Shown here one piece after another: positions 62,826 through 64,000 of a DNA stretch of 64,000 nt. This stretch comes from Bin5 sp965261695 (GTDB taxonomy: Bacteria > Chloroflexota > Anaerolineae > Caldilineales > Caldilineaceae). The stretch's first letter is position 1, and every line of letters starts with the position of its first letter. The stretch covers positions 4,464,001-4,528,000 of the forward strand of contig OZ253474.1 in assembly GCA_965261695.1 (NCBI GenBank), read 5' to 3'. The notes below the pieces were generated by a model that saw only the letters and a list, made by a program, of their open reading frames with translations, was not told the DNA's origin and ran no database searches. Both the position numbers and the translations under genes were made by a program.

Positions 62826-63686
62826 ATGAGCGACTTTCGACTGACCCAGAAGCAGCACGAATTCATGGACCTGTTCGGCTATCTGCAATTTCCGGGCCTG
62901 ATGAGCGACCGCATTGACGCGATCATTGAAGAATTCGAGGCCGTCTTTGCCTCGCACGGCGGCGGGCACGACGGCAAGATGCACGACGGCACGGCCCGCT
63001 CCTGCCTCGTGCCGTTCATCGATCAGAGTGAACTGTTGTCTTCGCTTCTCGATGATTCCCGCATCGACGGCATCCTGATCAGCCTTCTGGGCGAGGATTA
63101 CAACTACCTGGGCAGCGACGGCAACTACTACGTCGGCGACACGCGCTGGCACTCGGATACCGACTGGAGCGGCAAGAAGCGGGGCAAGCCGCCGCGCCTC
63201 TTCTACAAGATAGCCCTCTATCTCGACCCGGTAACCGGCGACTCGGGCGCGCTGCGCTTGATCCCGGGCAGCCATAAGTACGGTGACCGCTACGCCGATG
63301 CGCTCGAGGAAAGCCTGAAGGTTGCGCCTGAGAAGCTGGGAATCGACGGCAGCCAGGTTCCGGCGGTTCCGATGGTGAGCAATCCGGGCGACGTGGTGGT
63401 CTTCAACCAGAATTGCAAGCATAGCGCCTGGGGCGGCAACAACCGGCGCCGCATGTTCACCATCAACTGTACCTACCACTTCGCCGACGACGAACTGCAC
63501 CTGCTGCGCAACGAACTACTGGGCTTTGCGCGCTTCTGGGTGGAAGAGCCTTATGGCGAAGCGATGTTGCGCTCGGCGACGCCCAAGCGAATGGTGCATC
63601 TACGCCAGGTTCTTGCTAACCATGACCATTTGCCCGAGGCAGTGCGCAAGGCGAAGGAGACTATGACGGAGCCGTCGCGCGGCTAG
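62826..63686 (+). CDS. Phytanoyl-CoA dioxygenase (PhyH)-family protein
   Basis: A 286-residue Fe(II)/2-oxoglutarate oxygenase. His109 and Asp111 (RWHSDTDW) are predicted iron ligands, KHSAWGGNNRRRMF (about 199-212) holds the third His and the 2-oxoglutarate Arg, and DSGALRLIPGSH (139-150) is the family strand-turn. It is distinct from the shorter family member at 33849. GGGAGGG precedes the ATG, 96 bases after the hairpin. Confidence 0.93.
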   Translation: MSDFRLTQKQHEFMDLFGYLQFPGLMSDRIDAIIEEFEAVFASHGGGHDGKMHDGTARSCLVPFIDQSELLSSLLDDSRIDGILISLLGEDYNYLGSDGNYYVGDTRWHSDTDWSGKKRGKPPRLFYKIALYLDPVTGDSGALRLIPGSHKYGDRYADALEESLKVAPEKLGIDGSQVPAVPMVSNPGDVVVFNQNCKHSAWGGNNRRRMFTINCTYHFADDELHLLRNELLGFARFWVEEPYGEAMLRSATPKRMVHLRQVLANHDHLPEAVRKAKETMTEPSRG

Positions 63687-63773
63687 TGTGCGTTCGCTTA
63701 CGAGACACGCAAAGCAGCCATTTGCCTGTTTCGCACTGCGTATTGCGTGCGGAAAGTTTGCCAGCCGCTGCGG

Positions 63774-64000
63774 TTAGCTTTGGTCGGCTTGCAGGGCGCT
63801 GAGCTTCTCGATCTGGGCCCAGCCGCCGCTGTCTTTAGAGGCCTCCGCCGCCAGACCGATCAGGTGAAGGTGGGCCACTGCGGGCGCATCCGCCGCAAGC
63901 GGCCCGCTGCCTGGCGCTTCTCTGAGGGTGTCCACGTCGGGGGCGGCAGGCGGCGATTCAATAAGTGGAGCGCCGCCAACCGCGTCGAGGAAGGCGCTCA
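63774..64000 (-). CDS. Gfo/Idh/MocA-like oxidoreductase, C-terminal end only
   Basis: The reverse strand is open from the window edge to TAA at 63774-63776. The last 75 residues contain HLHLIGLAAEASKDSGGWAQ, which resembles the closing helix and strand of Gfo/Idh/MocA proteins. It converges on the dioxygenase gene. The catalytic part lies outside the window, so the assignment is tentative. Confidence 0.5.
   Translation of the reverse strand, partial: SAFLDAVGGAPLIESPPAAPDVDTLREAPGSGPLAADAPAVAHLHLIGLAAEASKDSGGWAQIEKLSALQADQS

Overview
The window is GC-rich (roughly 60-65% in genes), densely coded chromosomal DNA from a free-living heterotrophic bacterium. Its makeup suggests Chloroflexota, perhaps Caldilineales-like: peptide-type binding lipoproteins whose mature ends run Cys-Ala-Pro-rich then acidic and Met-rich, many Gfo/Idh/MocA oxidoreductases, phytanoyl-CoA-type dioxygenases, LLM flavin monooxygenases, HpcH/HpaI aldolases, a sulfatase and a heparinase-like lyase. 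No rRNA or phylogenetic marker is present, so the taxonomy is inference.

Layout: 1-0.73 kb holds the start of a MoxR-type ATPase (-) and a divergent tRNA-Arg(CCU). 0.86-6.0 kb is a minus-strand sugar-catabolism run (Gfo/Idh/MocA, beta-propeller hydrolase-like protein, SDR, broken M81 metallopeptidase). 6.6-7.3 kb is a VapBC-like pair whose toxin has an internal stop. After an MFS transporter (7.5-8.8 kb), 9.3-15.4 kb is a plus-strand efflux/lipoprotein-type ABC operon: adaptor lipoprotein, FtsX-type permease, and one polypeptide with two ATPase domains. 15.4-22.1 kb has a Gfo/Idh/MocA protein, a DegT aminotransferase, a heparinase II/III-like lyase, a broken Fic gene and an HpcH/HpaI aldolase. 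22.3-28.0 kb is a glycine-betaine-type importer locus with two paralogous binding proteins, a permease and a CBS-domain ATPase.

28.1-50.4 kb is bracketed by two almost identical, directly oriented IS982-family copies. Between them lie a glycosyltransferase, five Gfo/Idh/MocA genes, a dioxygenase, an uncharacterised protein, a second DegT aminotransferase, a nuclease-fold protein with a degraded active site, a 2.7 kb non-coding repeat region, a collapsed peptide-transporter remnant, and an LLM oxidoreductase - TPP enzyme - aldolase cluster. At 46.7-50.4 kb is an IS island: an IS5-family and an IS630-family element abutting on one TA dinucleotide, an HNH remnant, and the second IS982 copy.

50.7-60.8 kb is a plus-strand cluster for glycan use: oligopeptide-type ABC binding protein and two permeases, a large deacetylase-like protein, a class V aminotransferase, a broken lipoprotein gene and a sulfatase. 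61.3-61.6 kb holds a second, inverted copy of a dispersed repeat seen at 39.6 kb, with short helically phased arrays. The window ends with an LLM oxidoreductase, a second dioxygenase and the C-terminus of an eighth Gfo/Idh/MocA protein.

The theme is uptake and oxidation of sugars, uronates and sulfated or acidic glycans. Six genes carry stops, frameshifts or deletions, so the region is eroding or the assembly has errors. The least explained features are the non-coding repeats at 39.6-41.8 kb and 61.3-61.6 kb and the AbrB-like linker in the double ABC ATPase.
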